Positions 24,260 to 31,950 of a stretch of DNA of 45,892 nt are shown piece after piece. Under the pieces are notes generated by a model. The model had not been told where the DNA came from and searched no databases. It saw nothing but the letters and a program-made list of their open reading frames with translations. The translations under genes and the position numbers were made by a program. How positions within the stretch are numbered: position 1 is the stretch's first letter; each line of letters begins with the position of its first letter. The stretch comes from an uncultured Oscillospiraceae bacterium (GTDB lineage: Bacteria; Bacillota; Clostridia; Oscillospirales; Oscillospiraceae): assembly GCA_947587025.1 (NCBI GenBank), contig CANPXW010000008.1:1-45892 (forward strand), written 5' to 3'.

Positions 24260-24745
24260 ATGGAAGAGATCGGACGCATGCAGGCCCATCTGCTGCTCAT
24301 ACGCCGGACCGTGGGCTGGACGGCGGAGGAATTCGGCGAGCGCATCGGCGTGACGCGCCAGACCATCAACAACCTGGAGAACGGCCGGAACCGGCTGACC
24401 AAGACCCAGTACATCGCCATGCGCAGCGTCCTGGACGCGGAGATGGCCCAGTCCCCGGAGGACACCGGGATGCTGAAGATCCTGCTGGACGCGCTGGTGG
24501 ACGAGCCGGAGAAGTACACTGCGGAGGAGCGGCAGCGCATCGTGGAGCAGGCGGAGCTGATGGCCCCGTCTATCCTGGCCGGCACCACGTCCCGGGAGAA
24601 GGTCTCCGGGGAGTGGCTCAAGGCGGTGGGAGCCCTGGCGGGACTGAGCGCCGGCGCACTGCTGGGCGCGCTGGGGCTGGGCGTGGGACTGAACGCCTGG
24701 CTGGCCAAGGCCGTGTCCGGCGGCCGGATACGCCCCCGTCGGTGA
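24260..24745 (+). CDS. XRE-family regulator with hydrophobic C-terminal segment
   Basis: 161 aa. An N-terminal Cro/C1-type helix-turn-helix (about 5-60, WTAEEFGERIGVTRQTINNLENGRNRLT) is followed by a helical middle and a Gly/Ala/Leu-rich hydrophobic stretch (about 122-150) long enough to cross or bind the membrane, then a basic end (GGRIRPRR). This suggests a membrane-tethered DNA-binding protein. The ATG at 24260 has AGGAGG eight bases upstream. The predicted transcript start nearly coincides with that site, so the leader is very short. The palindrome over its promoter suggests autoregulation. Target genes are unknown. Confidence 0.82.
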   Translation: MEEIGRMQAHLLLIRRTVGWTAEEFGERIGVTRQTINNLENGRNRLTKTQYIAMRSVLDAEMAQSPEDTGMLKILLDALVDEPEKYTAEERQRIVEQAELMAPSILAGTTSREKVSGEWLKAVGALAGLSAGALLGALGLGVGLNAWLAKAVSGGRIRPRR

Positions 24746-24804
24746 GGCGGCAGGACCGGTCATTTCCGCCGCGCGGCCCCCGGACCGCGTGTCCCGTAAA
24801 GAGC

Positions 24805-24839
24805 AAAAGCACGGTTTCTATCAAAGAGACCGTGCTTTT
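24805..24839. terminator. Bidirectional terminator
   Basis: AAAAGCACGGTTTCT and AGAGACCGTGCTTTT pair with one mismatch around a 5-nt loop. It lies between the XRE gene and the converging Sel1 gene. Otherwise 24746-24953 holds nothing I can identify. Confidence 0.85.
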
Positions 24840-24953
24840 ATGATCTGTGCGGCGTTATAGTATTTTCTGAAGGCGGCCGGGAAAACGCCCACCGTTCTTC
24901 GTCAGCAGATACGAACAGTCTTGGCCATTTTCAGCCCGGTCAAACGCATGCGC

Positions 24954-26087
24954 TCACTGGCCGCTGTCTTCCTCATGGGCGTCCAGCCATGCCTGTGCAC
25001 GCTCTTCGCCCAGGGCGGCCGCCTTTTCATAGAGCTCTATGGCCGCGTCCATATCCGCGTCCACGCCCTCGCCCTTCTCGTACATCTCTCCCAGATTCGC
25101 TATGGCGGTGGCGCTGCCCATATCGGCCGCCTGCTCAAAACACTGGCGGGCCAGGTCGTAGTCCAGCTCCGTGCCGGTGCCGGTGGCGTACATATACCCC
25201 AGCGCGGCCATGGCGTCCGGGTCCTTCCGCTCTGCGCCGGTGGCGAACAGCTCCAGCGCCTTCTCCTCGTCCTTCTCCACGTCCTCGCCCTCGAGGTACA
25301 TATACCCCAGCAGGAACGGCGCGACCTTATTGCCCCCCTCCACGGAGGCGGTATACAGCTCCACGGCCCTGGCAGGGTCCTCCTCCACGCACCGGCCGGT
25401 CCCGTAAAACACTCCCAGTATCCACATATCCGTGGTGCTCATCTCGTCGCCCATCGCCATGATGTTCTCATAGGCCTGCTCGTAAAGCGCATCGGCCCGG
25501 GCCTCGTCCTGCTCCACGCCGCTGCCGTACTCGTAGAGCATGCCCAGCCGGTACGCCGCCTCTGTCTGGCCCTGAGCGGCGGCCTTTTCATACCACTCGG
25601 CCGCCTGGGCGAGGTCCGCGTCCACCACGCCGTAGCCCTTCTCGTAGAACTCGCCCACGAACTCCTGGCCGTCGGGATCGCCCTGTTCCGCCGCCTTGCG
25701 GGCCCATTCCAGCGCCTTGGCATAGTCACATTCCCCGTTCTCGCCGAACAGGTACATGATGGCCAGGGCGATCTCGCCATATGCGTTGCCCTGCTCCGCC
25801 GCCTGGAGGAAATACTCCTCCGCCGCAGCATAGTCCTGCTCCACGCCCACGCCCTCGCCGTACATATAGCCTACGGCATACTGGGCGTCTGCGTCGCCCA
25901 GCTCCGCAGCCTCTTTCATCAGCTCCAGGGCGGCGGTCATATCGCCCGCGTCCCACGCGTCCATTCCCTGGTCATAGAGCGCCCGGGCGTCGGCGCCGTC
26001 CTCACCGGCCAGGGCCGGCGCGCACATCCCCAGGCACAGCACCGCCGCCAGCGCCAGGGCTATCGGACTTCTCAAGCACCGTTTCAT
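24954..26087 (-). CDS. Secreted Sel1-like repeat protein
   Basis: 377 aa from the ATG at 26087 (GGGGGA upstream; an earlier in-frame ATG has no site). A signal peptide ends near APALAGED (about residue 27). The rest is nearly all Sel1/TPR-like helical repeats of about 36 aa, marked by A-xxLGxMYxxGxGVExDxxxAxxxYxxAAExG; I count about nine, two of them degenerate. The protein is strongly acidic. Secreted Sel1 proteins act as protein-interaction scaffolds. No partner is apparent among its neighbours. Confidence 0.88.
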   Translation of the reverse strand: MKRCLRSPIALALAAVLCLGMCAPALAGEDGADARALYDQGMDAWDAGDMTAALELMKEAAELGDADAQYAVGYMYGEGVGVEQDYAAAEEYFLQAAEQGNAYGEIALAIMYLFGENGECDYAKALEWARKAAEQGDPDGQEFVGEFYEKGYGVVDADLAQAAEWYEKAAAQGQTEAAYRLGMLYEYGSGVEQDEARADALYEQAYENIMAMGDEMSTTDMWILGVFYGTGRCVEEDPARAVELYTASVEGGNKVAPFLLGYMYLEGEDVEKDEEKALELFATGAERKDPDAMAALGYMYATGTGTELDYDLARQCFEQAADMGSATAIANLGEMYEKGEGVDADMDAAIELYEKAAALGEERAQAWLDAHEEDSGQ

Positions 26088-26131
26088 TATCTTTTCCCCC
26101 GTTTTTTGAGCATACCGTTTTGGCAATACAC

Positions 26132-26160
26132 ATTATTGGACCGCCGAGGCCGTTTGTCAA
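26132..26160 (-). promoter_or_regulatory. Promoter of the Sel1-repeat gene
   Basis: Minus strand: -35 TTGACA (26155-26160), 17-bp spacer, -10 AATAAT (26132-26137), about 45 nt before the ATG. Confidence 0.75.
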
Positions 26161-26278
26161 CCGTTCCCGCACGAAACGGCCTGTATCCGACCTGAACCGC
26201 TCCCAAAAGCGGCCGCCCGATCATCCAAGAACATAAGATCGGGATGGCATTTAACGGGGTATCCGCGTCGCCATCCCT

Positions 26279-26347
26279 TTTATTGCCGCTGGATCTAACG
26301 GCTCTCATGACCTCGGAGCGCTTACTCTTTTCGACTGGATCACTCAT
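26279..26347 (-). pseudogene. 5' remnant of a vsr mismatch endonuclease gene
   Basis: A frame starting 18 nt after the restriction endonuclease stop has GGGGAGG before its ATG. It encodes 23 residues with the typical Vsr start (EKSKRSEVMRAVRSSGNK), after which the similarity stops abruptly. The rest of a Vsr protein (about 120 aa, including the catalytic region) is missing. A short inverted repeat (GGGATGGC/GCCATCCC) lies where it ends. It looks like a third gene of the R-M operon lost by deletion. Confidence 0.55.
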
Positions 26348-26365
26348 CGCAGCCTCCCCGATGCA

Positions 26366-27025
26366 TCAGCACTTGAGAACTTCTTTTCCTTTTGGCTGCA
26401 GTAATGCCTCGGACAAGTACTCCCGCACTTTCCGGTCCAACTCCTCGGCCGTGAACACACACGGCTGTAAATGTTGCGCCCACGCCCTGCCCGGATGGAG
26501 ACAGTCCCACATTGGCATTTTACCACTGTGGCGTCCTCTGCCTGGATCGTGATTGCCGAATCCGTCCAGCACGACATTCCACACCGGCCTGAAGCGTTCG
26601 ATCATCAACGACTCGGTAAGCGGGATCCAAATATCGTCAACAGACAGGAAACGGCAGTGGAAGTCCGCTATATTGAGATTCGTGGCGGCCGTTATAGATT
26701 TCGCGTGGTCATTGAGCCTTTTGTACAGCGCGACGCCCGGATCGACATCATCGCCTTGACCGCCCTTTCGTGCCCCTTCGGGGACAGCCTTACCCACATA
26801 AATCGGGCAGGCAAACTGACCGTCACGGTTAACATCCGCGAGGATCTCATATGTAGGAAAGCTCCCCGTGTAGTAAAGAGCGTACACGCCAGCCCCGATG
26901 AAAGGCTCCGGCGGAAGAGGAAATACATTTGATCTAAGGAGCGCGTTCGCGGCGCTTTCTCCAAGATGCCGCTTATCAAGCGGGTTGAACGGCGGGTATA
27001 CCGGGCAGTTGTTTCTACTAGCCAT
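26366..27025 (-). CDS. Eco29kI-like GIY-YIG restriction endonuclease
   Basis: 219 aa, the length of Eco29kI-family type II enzymes. The GIY-YIG core is seen as GVYALYY and PIYVGKA (about 47-78). The helix carries Arg and His in YKRLNDHAKS (about 101-110), a catalytic Glu is in LTESLMIERF, and an Asn is in RPVWNVVLDGFGNHDPG. Family members recognise CCGCGG; the target here is inferred. Its ATG lies inside the last codons of the methyltransferase gene (8-bp overlap), so its translation is probably coupled, which delays nuclease behind protective methylation. Base composition is lower in GC than the surrounding chromosome. Confidence 0.88.
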   Translation of the reverse strand: MASRNNCPVYPPFNPLDKRHLGESAANALLRSNVFPLPPEPFIGAGVYALYYTGSFPTYEILADVNRDGQFACPIYVGKAVPEGARKGGQGDDVDPGVALYKRLNDHAKSITAATNLNIADFHCRFLSVDDIWIPLTESLMIERFRPVWNVVLDGFGNHDPGRGRHSGKMPMWDCLHPGRAWAQHLQPCVFTAEELDRKVREYLSEALLQPKGKEVLKC

Positions 27026-28196
27026 CGCTTGCCATCCTCCCCATTTGCGAGATCACGGAATCGCCTACAGCCTTCGCCAGTTTTACCGGAACAGCGTTAC
27101 CGATCTGTCTCATGCTTTCCGTCCAAGACGCGCTGAACAGATAATCATCCGGGAATGTCTGAATGCGCGCGCTCTCGCGGACGGTGTAATATCGGACGCT
27201 GCCATCGTCAAGAACCACCATGTTTTCACCGCCGGGGACGCCGTGCGCGCCTGCTTTGATGGTCTTGGATGGCTCGTCCAGCCTGCTCCCCGAATGGCCG
27301 GCATATATGCGCGCGCCATCTCTGAATTCATGATTGTTGTACCTTGCGGCGGCTTCTGGATCTGTCGGGTCGGGAAGGTCACCAATGGCGTCGCGCACAG
27401 TCCTCCACCTTAGAAGCGGTGCGTCCGTCTCCTCGACAGACTGCCGAATGGTCCGCAGCTGTTGAGCCGACAGCGGCGTATCGGCGGGCTTTTTCATGTT
27501 GTGCTCTTCCCAATATTCGCCGGAGATCCATTTCGCGTAAAGCAGCGCGTCCTGGCTGTGTGTGGCAAGGGGAAAACTCCAACTCGCGTTATAGTCGCTT
27601 CGGAAGCCCACGATGATAACACGGTGACGGGACTGCGGCACACCATAGTCAGCGGCGTTCAGTAACCGAAATACCACATTATACGAAAGCCCGTCATCAT
27701 GCCCGGAGGTATGATACTTTTCCAAAAGGGCAAGGTGCGTCTCCCAGGTCATATCGTTCTTTTTTACGATCTCCGGGTGCTGCAATTGGAGCAGCACATA
27801 GTTGAAATAGGAACTGAACGACTTGCGGAGCAGCCCCTTCACGTTTTCAAAAATAAACGCCTGCGGTCTGGTCTCCCGGACAGCGCGCACCGCTTCGGGA
27901 AACATATCCCTTTTGTCGTTATACGCCTGGTGCTTGCCGCCAAGCGAAAACGGCTGGCACGGCGGGCCTCCGGCTACAAGCTGGATCCTGCCCGCATACC
28001 CGTCGTATTTGACCGTGCGTACGTCTGTCTGGAACACAGTCCAGTCCTTTACATCAGGGTAGCTGCTATTTATGTTATATTTCAGATTGTCGCAGGAATC
28101 CTTATCCCACTCGAACAACGCCTCGTGGTCGAATCCGGCTTGCTGCAGTCCAAGGGCAAGGCCGCCGGTTCCGCTAAACAACTCTATCGACTTCAT
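27018..28196 (-). CDS. DNA (cytosine-5) methyltransferase of the Eco29kI-like system
   Basis: 392 aa from the ATG at 28196 (AAGGGGTG upstream); the open frame further upstream runs into the tRNA gene and is not coding. C5-MTase motifs: FSGTGGLALGLQQAG (I), GGPPCQPFSLGGK with the catalytic Cys (IV), FENVKG (VI), QSRHRVIIVGF (VIII), and ARIQTFPDDY with RQIGNAVPVKLA (IX-X). A target recognition region lies between VIII and IX. It would methylate the cytosine of the partner nuclease's site. Order is methyltransferase then nuclease. Two AACCCATG direct repeats with 10-bp period (28227-28244) lie upstream of its start. Confidence 0.93.
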   Translation of the reverse strand: MKSIELFSGTGGLALGLQQAGFDHEALFEWDKDSCDNLKYNINSSYPDVKDWTVFQTDVRTVKYDGYAGRIQLVAGGPPCQPFSLGGKHQAYNDKRDMFPEAVRAVRETRPQAFIFENVKGLLRKSFSSYFNYVLLQLQHPEIVKKNDMTWETHLALLEKYHTSGHDDGLSYNVVFRLLNAADYGVPQSRHRVIIVGFRSDYNASWSFPLATHSQDALLYAKWISGEYWEEHNMKKPADTPLSAQQLRTIRQSVEETDAPLLRWRTVRDAIGDLPDPTDPEAAARYNNHEFRDGARIYAGHSGSRLDEPSKTIKAGAHGVPGGENMVVLDDGSVRYYTVRESARIQTFPDDYLFSASWTESMRQIGNAVPVKLAKAVGDSVISQMGRMASDG

Positions 28197-28250
28197 GCAA
28201 GCACCCCTTGAAAAAAGCTTACAGCAAACCCATGTTAACCCATGATATTT

Positions 28251-28284
28251 AACAGAAAACGGCGATTGTATCACAATCACCGTT
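28251..28284 (-). terminator. Terminator of tRNA-Arg
   Basis: AACGGTGATTG and CAATCGCCGTT pair (one G-U) and are followed by TTTCTGTT on the minus strand, separating the tRNA from the R-M operon. Confidence 0.8.
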
Positions 28285-28290
28285 TCTATT

Positions 28291-28367
<77 letters not shown>

Positions 28368-28384
28368 TCATCTCAAGCCTGCTT

Positions 28385-28413
28385 ATTATAGCGCATCCCG
28401 CTTGGAATAGCAA
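28385..28413 (-). promoter_or_regulatory. Promoter of tRNA-Arg
   Basis: Minus strand: -35 TTGCTA (28408-28413), 17-bp spacer, -10 TATAAT (28385-28390). Its -35 directly abuts the -35 of the opposite-strand AKR promoter. Confidence 0.8.
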
Positions 28414-28430
28414 GGGAAATATGCTATACT
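28402..28430 (+). promoter_or_regulatory. Promoter of the AKR-ApbE-glycosylase genes
   Basis: TTGGAA (28402-28407), 17-bp spacer, TATACT (28425-28430) preceded by TGC. The start is near the GAGGTGAT ribosome binding site, so the leader is very short. Confidence 0.75.
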
Positions 28431-28448
28431 TTTTTCGAGGTGATATAA

Positions 28449-29471
28449 ATGCAGACCATGACTCTGGGAAAGACCGGCCTTGTCGTGACCAAGCCCGCCT
28501 TCGGCGCGCTGCCCATCCAGCGGCGGGACAAGGACGAGGCGGTGCGCATCCTGCGCCGGGCCTACGAGGGCGGCATCCGCTACTTCGACACCGCCAACGC
28601 CTATTCCGACTCCGAGGAGAAGCTGGGCCTGGCCCTGGCCGACGTGCGCGGGGACGTGGTGATCTCCACCAAGAGCCTTGCCAGGGACCATGACACCGTG
28701 GCCAAGCACATCCAGATGAGCCTGGAGCGGCTGCGGACGGACTACATCGACCTGTTCCAGTTCCACCAGGCGTGCAGCTGGGAGGAGATCGACTCCGGCG
28801 CCTGGGACGCCGCCATGGAGGCCAAGGCCAAGGGCTACGTCCGCCACATCGGCCTGTCCAGCCACTCCGTGCGTTTTGCGGCCGAGGCGGTGGCCTCGGG
28901 TCGGTTCGAGACGCTCCAGTACCCCTTCAGCTACCTGTCCAGCCCGGAGGAGCAGGCGCTGGTGCGGTCCTGCCTGGACGCGGGCATGGGCTTCATCGCC
29001 ATGAAGGCGCTGGCCGGCGGGCTTTTATCCAACGCCCGCGCGGTGCACGCGTTCATGCGGGAGCAGGAGGGCGTGGTGCCTATCTACGGGGTGCAGACCA
29101 TGGAGGAGCTGACCGAGTGGCTGGCCCTGGCCGAGGAGGACCCGGCCATGGACGAGGCGCTGCAGGCGGTGATAGACGCGGACCGGGAGCAGCTGAGCGG
29201 GCAGTTCTGCCGCAGCTGCGGCTACTGCATGCCCTGCCCCCAGGGCATCGAGATCAACAACTGCGCCCGGATGGACATGCTCATCCGCCGGGGGCCGTGG
29301 AAGCCCTGGTTCACCCCGCAGTGGCAGGCGAACATGGCGAAGATCGAGACCTGCCTGGAGTGCGGCCGCTGCAAGGCGAGATGCCCCTACCACCTGGACA
29401 CCCCCAAGGTGCTCAAGTACATGCTGAAGGATTACCGCGAGTTCTATGAAGCGCACAAGGCGGAGCTGTGA
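28449..29471 (+). CDS. Aldo/keto reductase with C-terminal ferredoxin-like Cys clusters
   Basis: 340 aa. The N-terminal AKR barrel (1-250) has GIRYFDTANAY with the Asp and Tyr of the active site, STKS with the Lys, and FHQA where AKRs have the active-site His. The C-terminal part carries CRSCGYCMPCPQGI (about 255-270) and CLECGRCKARCPY (about 300-312), eight Cys arranged as in 2x[4Fe-4S] ferredoxin domains. The family links NAD(P)H-type chemistry with an electron carrier; substrates are unknown. GAGGTGAT precedes the ATG. Its end overlaps the next gene by 26 bp. Confidence 0.88.
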   Translation: MQTMTLGKTGLVVTKPAFGALPIQRRDKDEAVRILRRAYEGGIRYFDTANAYSDSEEKLGLALADVRGDVVISTKSLARDHDTVAKHIQMSLERLRTDYIDLFQFHQACSWEEIDSGAWDAAMEAKAKGYVRHIGLSSHSVRFAAEAVASGRFETLQYPFSYLSSPEEQALVRSCLDAGMGFIAMKALAGGLLSNARAVHAFMREQEGVVPIYGVQTMEELTEWLALAEEDPAMDEALQAVIDADREQLSGQFCRSCGYCMPCPQGIEINNCARMDMLIRRGPWKPWFTPQWQANMAKIETCLECGRCKARCPYHLDTPKVLKYMLKDYREFYEAHKAEL

Positions 29472-30486
29472 GCTGCTGGCGCTGGCGCTGGCGCTGACGG
29501 TGCTGGCCGGCTGCGGCAGGAGCGGACAGAAGCATGAAAAGCAGCTGTTCGCCATGGACACGGTGATGCTGCTGACGGCCTACGGCAGCGCGGGCGAGGA
29601 TGGCCTGTCTGCGGCGGCGGACGTGATAAACGCCCTGGCGGCGGACCTGGACCCGGAGAAGGACGCAAGCTCCGTGCAGGCGCTCAACGCTGGCGCCGGC
29701 GGCGCGGTGGCCGTGTCGGCGGACTGCCTGGCGGTGCTGCAGACGGCTCTGGACGCATACGCGCTCACCGGCGGGGCCCTGGACCCGGCGCTGTACCCGG
29801 TCATTTTGGCCTGGGGCTTCACCACCGGGGACTACCGGGTGCCCGGCCGGGCGGAGCTGGACGGGCTGCTGGCGGAAAAGGATACGGACGCCATCGCCAT
29901 CGACGAGGCCGCCGGCACGGTGGCCCTGCCGGCGGACATGGCCGTGTCCCTGGGGGCGGTGGCCAAGGGCTACGCCGCCCAGAAGGCCGCCGAGGCCATG
30001 GTGGAGGCCGGTGTTGAAAAGGCCATCCTGTCCCTGGGCGGCAACGTGCAGACCCTGGGGGACACCCGCCCGGACGGCGAGCGCTGGCAGGTGGCGGTGA
30101 CCGACCCCAGCGACACCGGCTCCTACCTGGGCGTGCTGGACGTGGGCCAGACGGCGGTGGTCACCTCCGGCGGCTACCAGCGATATTTTGAGCAGAACGG
30201 CGTGCGGTACATCCACATCCTGGACCCGGCCACGGGCATGCCGGCGGCGAGCGGCCTTGCCTCCGTCACGGTGGTGACGGCCGACGGAGCCTGGGCCGAC
30301 GCGCTGTCCACGGCGCTGTTCGTGCTGGGGGAGGACGACGCGCTGGCGCTGTGCGAGCGCTGCCGGGACACAGAGCGCGCCTTTGAGACGGTGCTGGTGA
30401 CCGACGACGGCCGGGTGGTGGTATCCTCCGGCCTGGCCGACCGCTTCACCGAGGCCGGGGAGGGGTATACCTATGAATATCCTTGA
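29446..30486 (+). CDS. apbE: FAD:protein FMN transferase lipoprotein (ApbE)
   Basis: 346 aa. Lipoprotein signal with lipobox LAGC (Cys23). ApbE features: AMDTVMLLTAYG, GGALDPALYPVILAWGF, SLGAVAKGYAAQKAAEAM, LSLGGNVQTLG, YIHILDPATGMPA and the Mg-binding ADALSTALFVLG. It attaches FMN from FAD to Thr of target flavoproteins outside the membrane (Rnf, Nqr or extracellular reductases). No target with the acceptor motif is encoded in the window. It starts 26 bp inside the AKR gene, and its own end overlaps the glycosylase gene by 14 bp. Confidence 0.93.
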   Translation: MKRTRRSCELLALALALTVLAGCGRSGQKHEKQLFAMDTVMLLTAYGSAGEDGLSAAADVINALAADLDPEKDASSVQALNAGAGGAVAVSADCLAVLQTALDAYALTGGALDPALYPVILAWGFTTGDYRVPGRAELDGLLAEKDTDAIAIDEAAGTVALPADMAVSLGAVAKGYAAQKAAEAMVEAGVEKAILSLGGNVQTLGDTRPDGERWQVAVTDPSDTGSYLGVLDVGQTAVVTSGGYQRYFEQNGVRYIHILDPATGMPAASGLASVTVVTADGAWADALSTALFVLGEDDALALCERCRDTERAFETVLVTDDGRVVVSSGLADRFTEAGEGYTYEYP

Positions 30487-30967
30487 CCTGCCAGCCCCGG
30501 AAGCAGCACGGGCCCTGGTGGGCAGGGTGCTGGTGCGCCGGCTGCCGGACGGGACCGTCATTCGGGCCCGCATCACGGAGACGGAGGCCTACTTCGGCCA
30601 GGCGGACACCGCCTGCCACGCCAGCCACGGCCGCACCAAGCGCACAGAGGTCCTTTATCATCGGGCGGGCACCATATACGTGTACCTGTGCTACGGCATC
30701 CACTGGATGCTCAACCTGGTCACCGGCCAGGAGGACGACCCCCAGGCGGTGCTCATCCGGGGCGTGGAGGGGGCCCCCGGTCCCGGCCGGGTGACGAAGT
30801 ATCTCCGTATCGACAAGAGCCTGAACGACATGATGCTGGGAGACGCCCTGGCCCTGGAGGACGACGGCTTCATCCCGGCGCGCATCGACGCCGCGCCCCG
30901 GATAGGCATCGGCTACGCCGCCCCCGAGGACCAGGCCCGGCTGTGGCGGTTCACCCTGGGGGCGTAA
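30473..30967 (+). CDS. DNA-3-methyladenine glycosylase (AAG/MPG type)
   Basis: 164 aa, somewhat short for the family. ITETEAYFGQADTACHA holds the catalytic Glu; RTEVLYHRAGTIYVYLCYGIHWMLNLVT and PQAVLIRGVEG are characteristic. PGRVTKYLRIDKSLN contributes to the base pocket. It removes alkylated and deaminated purines in base excision repair. The ATG lies inside the last codons of apbE, with GAGGGG seven bases before, so it depends on upstream translation. No functional link with AKR or ApbE is apparent. Confidence 0.92.
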   Translation: MNILDLPAPEAARALVGRVLVRRLPDGTVIRARITETEAYFGQADTACHASHGRTKRTEVLYHRAGTIYVYLCYGIHWMLNLVTGQEDDPQAVLIRGVEGAPGPGRVTKYLRIDKSLNDMMLGDALALEDDGFIPARIDAAPRIGIGYAAPEDQARLWRFTLGA

Positions 30968-31015
30968 GGGGCTTATGATACCGATGGGCGAAAAATACAG
31001 AAAGAGAGAAGAAAA

Positions 31016-31873
31016 ATGGAAGACAAGGGTTTCCGGAGGATAGGGAGAGGAAAGGCCATCCTTGCGCTGTTGCTGCTGCTGTCTATCATCCTGTCGATGA
31101 CGGTCGTCTCCAGGATGGCCAGCGACCCGGATTGGTATGAGCAGACGCTGACAGACCTGACCACGAAAGAGGGAACGGTCCTGGCACTGACCGCAGCCTC
31201 TGTGGCCGCCTCCACGGCCATCGCCGCCGTTCCGGGGGACACGACGACCCCGGTGGCAGAGGAGATCGCGGATGTGACGTCGTACTTCGTGGTCATCCTT
31301 ACGATCATTTTCATCGAGAAGTACATGGTCACGATATTGGGGTATACGGCATTCATGTTCGTGATCCCGGCCGCATGCGTGATGCTGCTGATTTGGCTGT
31401 TCAATAAAAAAGATTTCCTCTTTCGCTGGGGCCTCAAGATCCTGGCCCTGGGCCTCATCATATGGGCGGTGATACCGCTCAGCTCTCAAGTGTCCGTTTT
31501 GCTGGAACGGACCAGCCAGGTCAAATATGAGTCTGCCATCGAAGAGGCCCAGCAGATCACCGACGAGATCAACGAGAACACGGACGAGGAAGGCAGTGTG
31601 CTGTCCAGCTTCTGGGAGAAGCTGACGGGCGGCATCACCGGCCTGGTGGAGCGCGGCAAGGCGCTGTTCGTCCACTTCCTGGAGTCCATCGCGATACTGC
31701 TGGCCACGTCGTGCGTCGTACCCGTCGCGGTGGTGTTCTTGATGGTGGGAGTGATAAAACTGATCTTCGGCGTGCAGATCGCCGTCCCCGCGAGACTGAA
31801 GGGGAAGGTCGCCGGCAGGCATCATGGGCACGGTCATTCGGACGGGCCGTCCGCCGGCGCAAAGAGCGATTGA
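31016..31873 (+). CDS. Polytopic membrane protein of unknown function
   Basis: 285 aa. Hydrophobic segments near 13-33, 53-72, 88-108, 110-130, 137-155 and 223-250 suggest five or six membrane passes. A charged helical region (about 160-215, EEAQQITDEINENTDEEG) lies between the last two, and the tail is His/Gly-rich (GRHHGHGHSD). No family was recognised. AGAGAGAAG precedes the ATG. It is 48 nt after the glycosylase gene, so possibly co-transcribed, and 77 nt before an XRE-TM gene. The His-rich tail could bind metal, but that is speculation. Confidence 0.7.
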   Translation: MEDKGFRRIGRGKAILALLLLLSIILSMTVVSRMASDPDWYEQTLTDLTTKEGTVLALTAASVAASTAIAAVPGDTTTPVAEEIADVTSYFVVILTIIFIEKYMVTILGYTAFMFVIPAACVMLLIWLFNKKDFLFRWGLKILALGLIIWAVIPLSSQVSVLLERTSQVKYESAIEEAQQITDEINENTDEEGSVLSSFWEKLTGGITGLVERGKALFVHFLESIAILLATSCVVPVAVVFLMVGVIKLIFGVQIAVPARLKGKVAGRHHGHGHSDGPSAGAKSD

Positions 31874-31950
31874 CCCCCATGTAAAAGACCTTTGATAGAC
31901 GGCCGGCCGCTTTTCCCGTATGCTGGCAGGGCAAGGAGGCGCGGAAGAGC

